Below are positions 29,587-33,900 of a stretch of 33,900 nucleotides of DNA, piece by piece (the first letter of the stretch is position 1; each line of letters starts with the position of its first letter). The notes under the pieces were generated by a model that was not told the origin of the DNA, did not search any database, and saw nothing but the letters and a program-made list of their open reading frames with translations. A program made the position numbers and the translations under genes. The stretch is from positions 1-33,900 of the forward strand of contig JANQBS010000361.1 in the NCBI GenBank assembly GCA_033085395.1. The letters run 5' to 3'. The stretch is from Xanthoparmelia taractica (Eukaryota; Ascomycota; Lecanoromycetes; Lecanorales; Parmeliaceae).

Positions 29587-32500
29587 TTACTTTCCACCTG
29601 TTCTTTCTTTGTTAGAAGATTGCTGTGCGTATAAACTTAGAAGCGCGTGCTGTGATGCCAGTCGAGAGGGATGATCTTCTGCAAGCCCTTCTTTCTTTAT
29701 TGCCACGACGTGCTCTAGGAGCTCGACTGCCTTTTTCACCTGTCCGTTTGCCTCATATGCCCCTGCGAGCTCGTGCTGCGATGCTAGTCGATCGGGATGA
29801 TCTTCTGCAAGCCCTTTCTCTATTGCCACGACGTGCTCTAGGAGCTCGACTGCCTCGCTGATCTGTCCGTTTGCCTCATATGCCCCTGCGAGCTCGTGCT
29901 GCGATGCTAGTCGGTCGGGATGATCTTCTGCAAGCACTTCTTTATCTATTGCCACGACGTGCTCCAGGAGCTCAACTGCCTCGCTGACCTGTCCGTTTAT
30001 CTTATATGCCCCCGCGAGCGCGTGCTGCGATGCTAGTCGGTCGGGATGATCTTCTGCAAGCACTTCTTTCTTTATTGCTACGACGTGCTCTAGGAGCTCG
30101 ACTGCCTTTTTTATCTGTCCATTTGCCTTATATGCCCCCGCGAGCGCGTGCTGCGATGTTAATCGAGAGGGATGATCTTCTGCAAGCCCTTTTTTCTTTA
30201 TTGCTACGACGTGCTCTAGGAGCTCGACTGCCTTTTTTATCTGTCCATTTGCCTTATATGCCCCCGCGAGCGCGTGCTGCGATGTTAATCGAGAGGGATG
30301 ATCTTCTGCAAGCCCTTTTTTCTTTATTGCCACGACGTGCTCTAGGAGCTCAACTGCCTCGCTGACCTGTCCGTTTATCTTATATGCCCCCGCGAGCGCG
30401 TGCTGCGATGCTAGTCGGTCGGGATGATCTTCTGCAAGCACTTCTTTCTTTATTGCTACGACGTGCTCTAGGAGCTCAACTGCCTTTTTCACCTGTCCGT
30501 TTGCCTCATATGCCCCTGCGAGCTCGTGCTGCGATGCTAGTCGGTCGGGATGATCTTCCGGGAAGTGGCTTTGCCGCCACAAGCAGCACTCCGACAGCCA
30601 GCCCACCGCTTCTTTGATCCGTCCATCCGCCTGAAGACATTTCCCGACCCCCATACACAACTCGTACCGTGCCTCCACATCCAGGCCTTTGGTGTCTCCG
30701 AGCAATCGCAGAGCATGAGGCAAGTATTCCCGCCAAATAAACCGATTGGGGTAGTCATCAGAAGGGAAGATCTCTGCGAGGTGGACGATAATCTTTTCAT
30801 TCAAGTCCTTGGTGGCCCCCTGTTCTCTCAACCAGACCTTGCTTGCCAAGTGGACCAGCCGGTGCATATCGTAAAGCTCGCTATTCTCCTGTCGGATCAC
30901 AAAAGCATATGCACGGAGGGTCCCCAGGGCGTGCACCATTCGCTCTACCGGCTCCACCCCAGGCAGCATCCGTTGTGGGATCGCTTTGTGCTCGATACAT
31001 GACATGAACGACAAGAGGTCTGCCGCAATCGGGTCCGACCGACGAATATGATTAAACGAGATTAGCCAGGTTGTCGCAACAGCGTTCTTCGCATGTCCCG
31101 AGCCTTTGTACCGTGTCTCATCGCGGAACCTTTGACTCAGTAGGCTGATGGCATCTTCTTCCGTATGCTTCAGAAGAGACAGATACTCTCGAAGCGAGAT
31201 CTGCATCGCGTTGAGATATGCTGCCGCCTGCGCGATTGCCAACGGTAAGTGCGTCAGCTCGGTTAGCAACTCAGCCGTGGCTGCTTCATCCTGCAGCAAG
31301 TCCTCATAGGTCAGCGATTTCCATAGAAAGGTTTCTGCTTCCTCATTCGTCATGTTTTGAATGTCAACCACCTCCTTGCCGGCTAGTGATACCGCGATCT
31401 GTCTGTGCCGGGTTGTGAACAAGGTCAGTCCATTTTGACTTTCCGGCAGATAGTCCGCCACCCCTCGGTAATCCTCAGGCCTCCCGAATAGAATCTCTTC
31501 GTCGTCTGCGTTGTCAACGACCAGGAGCCACTTGCCTGCCGTCTTGCCGCTTAGGTACCGCTGGACTGATTCTTTAGGGTCCTCCTCCATCGGACTGAGC
31601 GCGATCGAGCAATCACTCGCAATCTTCCGGTAGGCTTGCTCGAAGCTTTCGCTGCTCACGGCCGGCACCCAGAAGATCGAGCAGTCAGGCCAACATTCTT
31701 TGAGAGTGTATACCAGCTGTAGTGCCACCTGCGTCTTGCCCACTCCGCCCAGGCCCACCAAGGCGAGCTTCTGGCAGTCACTGCTAGCGACCAATCTTTC
31801 TTCCAGCTCCTTCAGCTTCTCTGTCCGGCCCACGAAACGCCGGTTCCGCGGTGGAATGTTGCAGTACGCGGTCGAGGTGCGAGCTTCGATCAGTCAGCGG
31901 CGGGTGGGCACCAGAGCATCACAGGAACAGGTAAACACTAACGTGGGTCGGCTTCCTGCTGTGCGCTCGGTGTTTCCTCTGGCTGCGTTGGCACGGCTGG
32001 TCTGATGAGCAGACCCGTCTTCGGGTCTATACTCTTCAGGAACTGCTTCAACACACCAGCGATGGCGCGATAGCTTTCATCCGATCGGTGCCGGCATCGA
32101 GCCATTTGCATGTGATTGGAATTGATACTTTCTACCCGCTCTAGCGTCGGCAGATCGAGCTTCGAGGAGACATCATTCACGACCTAGCGCAGTCGATAAT
32201 AATTAGTGAGGCAACTAATCATATGATCGGGGGATCACCAGCACACCTTCCCGTGTAGCCCTTTCACCCCGGAGATTCCCTGACCCTCCTGGAAAGAATG
32301 TACGCGAATATTGCATTGAGAGACCGCAAGCACGAACTGTTCGTGGATGTTGTCGAGCACCTCACTGTCTACTTCAAGGGTCTTGACGATCTTCTTGTGT
32401 GAGTCCTGCAGCGCCAGGCAAGCCAAGTTCGATGCGATATCTCCCCAGTTCGCCACTCCGCTACCCCGATGTGGTGTTCCCAGGAAGACGATGAGTCTCG

Positions 32501-33195
32501 TTCGCTGGCGACTCGCTTCAGATCTCCGGATGGCCTGGGAGTAAGAGTCAGCGCCTGCTGTCGCCCACAGGGGAGTCCTTGCCCATAATCATACGTCCTT
32601 GACGAGGATGCCGCCCAGACTATGGGCCACAAATATAATCGGATCCTATGTATCTTATCAACGTGAGGCTCCTGACCCTTGAGCAGTGCAATAATTACCT
32701 CATTATCCACCTCGCGCTCCAGTCGCACTGCAAGGTTCCGACCGTGCTGGGACACGCTGTCTTTGCCGCTTGCGCGGAAGAAGCCTCCAATCACATCTGC
32801 ATCGTATCCGTATGTCCACACTCTTGCCTGAGCAACATCCTCAGCCAGGTAATCTTGCGGCCAAAAGACTTGTTGTTGTCGTGTGCTCGTGCCGTTTTGC
32901 GCGGTGTAGCTTTTGGGGTTGAGAGACGAGGACTTGAAGTCAATCTTCAAGTACTGATGCCGCCATGACACGCCGACTGCGCCTTCGCCGCCTTTTATCT
33001 GCTGACTGCTCGTCCATGTCTTACACGGATGTCCTCGTAGGCCGTGGACGAAGATAATGCTGTCGTGAGTCAGCAGCAGTTTCTCCCAACGCTTCCAAAC
33101 CCTCCCTACTTCACCCTCCCGCTTTCCCGCGGATCTCTTCCCGCACGCTCGCTACCGGCCAGCTCGGTAAAGCCAATGCGATTCACGTCGGCCAT
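29587..33195 (-). CDS. NLR-type receptor: SesB-like hydrolase, NB-ARC, TPR repeats
   Basis: Six exons (33156-33195, 32699-33105, 32595-32645, 32247-32534, 31943-32183, 29587-31883) give 1107 residues with no internal stop. Introns 2-5 are well supported: all GT-AG, 53-63 bp, phase-consistent, restoring conserved motifs. Intron 1 (50 bp) is less certain. Residues 1-about 260 form a SesB-like alpha/beta-hydrolase domain: HGLRGHP at 34-40, ARVWTYGYDADV, the nucleophile AHSLGG (Ser158) and GTPHRGS at 185. NB-ARC follows: P-loop GLGGVGKTQ 386-394, Walker B WLLVVDNAD 461-469, LTHLPLAIAQ near 553, MHRLVH (MHD-like) 682-687. From about 783 come seven units of 42 residues (EDHPxRLxSQH, then LAGAYxxNGQ) plus a partial eighth, forming a TPR superhelix. 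This is the architecture of fungal innate-immunity/heterokaryon-incompatibility receptors. The ligand is unknown. Confidence 0.85.
29640..30560 (-). repeat. 126-bp tandem repeats encoding TPR units
   Basis: About seven head-to-tail copies of a 126-bp unit (42 codons) lie within the last exon of the NLR. Two consecutive units (about 30085-30336) are identical or nearly so at the DNA level. Copies differ mainly at a few codons (D/S after EDHP, E/A before LAGAY, E/K then I/A before NGQ, KK/SE). One unit near 29805-29820 lacks one codon. Confidence 0.88.
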
Positions 33196-33480
33196 CTCGC
33201 TTCACAAATGGTAGCATATTCTTCGAATGGACACAGTCATAGCAGCATAGCCCTTGCCAATAGACTTCCGTGCAATTCCTCTCTTGCCTTACCAGCCGAA
33301 GGATGGGACGAAGTGGGGCAAAGGCTAGGCAGGCTCCACACGCTAATGGAGGAGGCTATCTAGGAAAGGGTACGAGAGACAGCTGGCAGCGATAAAGAGC
33401 GGGGCACGCCCCGTACCAAAATAGCCTTAGCACGTGACCGTCGATAGATGTTTCTAGAAAGTGAGCCGCACTTCGAGTCA
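33196..33480 (-). promoter_or_regulatory. NLR upstream region
   Basis: Presumed promoter. It contains a GC-rich hairpin, CGGGGCACGCCCCG (about 33401-33417), and a CACGTG box at about 33431-33436. The roles of both are untested. Confidence 0.4.
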
Positions 33481-33826
33481 GTAAGGTATATTATATAATA
33501 CAGTATTAGGAGCTAACTATATAATACCGCATCTACATAAGCGCGCTAAATTCTCATAAAGACAGACTGCAGACCTCTTTGTACGAATAAATCCGGAGTG
33601 TATACTCTTAAGGGCCAAATGTCTTTGAAGCTTAGGACCGTCTTCTCTCGTTATAAGACTATCAATTTATTGCTCCGAAATCTGAAATTTAGCAGGGATT
33701 TATAGTGAAGTCCGGTTGTAAAGCAAATACAGTTCTAAATACTCTAAAAAGAACGATTAATAGTATAATTAAGAGCGCTGTATTTTTCTAGCTACATAAT
33801 AGCGGTCTAGGGAGGAGTGTCTAAAA
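33481..33826. other. AT-rich transition to the terminal MITE, no gene
   Basis: AT content rises and TpA increases (TATATTATATAATACAG near 33,487), a mild RIP-like composition. No ORF or RNA gene recognised. Confidence 0.5.
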
Positions 33827-33828
33827 TA

Positions 33829-33900
33829 CGGGTCGGAAAGGTGTGGTATCTGTTGAACATAGTCGTTTTCAACTTTTTTTCAACTTTTTTTAAAAAATTA
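33829..33900 (+). mobile_element. Partial 272-bp-family MITE, cut by window end
   Basis: Begins CGGGTCGGAAAGGTGTGG after TA (33827-33828) and matches the first 72 bp of the family. It is the least RIP-mutated of the starts: it keeps CTGTTGAAC where copy 1 reads CTATTAAAC. It lies inverted relative to the copy at 1-73. Confidence 0.88.

Noticed and set aside
30006..30365. 119-codon plus-strand ORF with internal repeats
   Set aside because: Antisense shadow of the TPR-encoding 126-bp repeats; it repeats only because the DNA does.
29640..30560. Tandem repeats considered as a CRISPR-like array
   Set aside because: Units are 126 bp with no unique spacers, in frame and encoding TPR helices; the host is eukaryotic.
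1..33900. tRNA, rRNA or spliceosomal RNA genes
   Set aside because: No cloverleaf with B-box-like GGTTCGAATCC or other RNA-gene landmark was found by eye; a covariance-model scan would decide.

Overview
The window looks like nuclear DNA of a filamentous ascomycete (Pezizomycotina). The evidence is the short introns (about 50-130 bp), the conserved fungal gene set (HBS1, an HCA59/Tls1-type protein, a MICOS Apo-O-type subunit, a DHA1-type MFS transporter, a SesB/NB-ARC/TPR NLR) and a long AT-rich block with the classic signature of repeat-induced point mutation (RIP): CpA and TpG almost absent, TpA abundant, CpG retained. The lineage within Pezizomycotina cannot be fixed from this window.

Layout. 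Positions 1 to about 10,100 are a graveyard of nested, RIP-inactivated transposons. It holds the 3' half of a Tad1-like LINE (76-2100), a compact non-autonomous LTR element with intact 5-bp target duplications and a Copia-type initiator-tRNA-Met half-tRNA primer site (2332-3658), and an unresolved degenerate stretch (3659-5859). A Ty3/gypsy integrase relic (6136-7060) is interrupted by a MITE, and a Tc1/mariner transposase relic lies at 9385-9900 on the minus strand. Three complete copies of a 272-bp TA-flanked MITE sit here (5862-6133, 6677-6948, 8246-8517). Partial copies of the same element, in opposite orientation, form both ends of the window (1-73 and 33829-33900). Two islands (about 2101-3658 and 7075-8243) are much less RIP-mutated.

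From about 10,100 to 33,480 the base composition is normal and genes are regular: HBS1 (+), HCA59/Tls1-like (-), a metallo-beta-lactamase-fold protein (+), a broken F-box-like gene (+), an F-box protein (-), a MICOS Apo-O-type subunit (-) with a GC-AG intron, an MFS transporter (+), a truncated MmgE/PrpD (cis-aconitate decarboxylase-like) fragment (-), and a six-exon NLR (-). The NLR has an N-terminal SesB-like alpha/beta-hydrolase domain, a central NB-ARC NTPase and a C-terminal array of near-identical 42-residue TPR units.

The housekeeping genes serve mRNA/ribosome surveillance (HBS1), heterochromatin/splicing-type functions (HCA59/Tls1-like) and mitochondrial cristae (MICOS). They do not form an operon-like unit. 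The right-hand part (MFS transporter, truncated PrpD, NLR, MITE) has the look of an accessory region. The most interesting system is the NLR, an innate-immunity or allorecognition-type receptor whose sensor repeats look recently homogenised.
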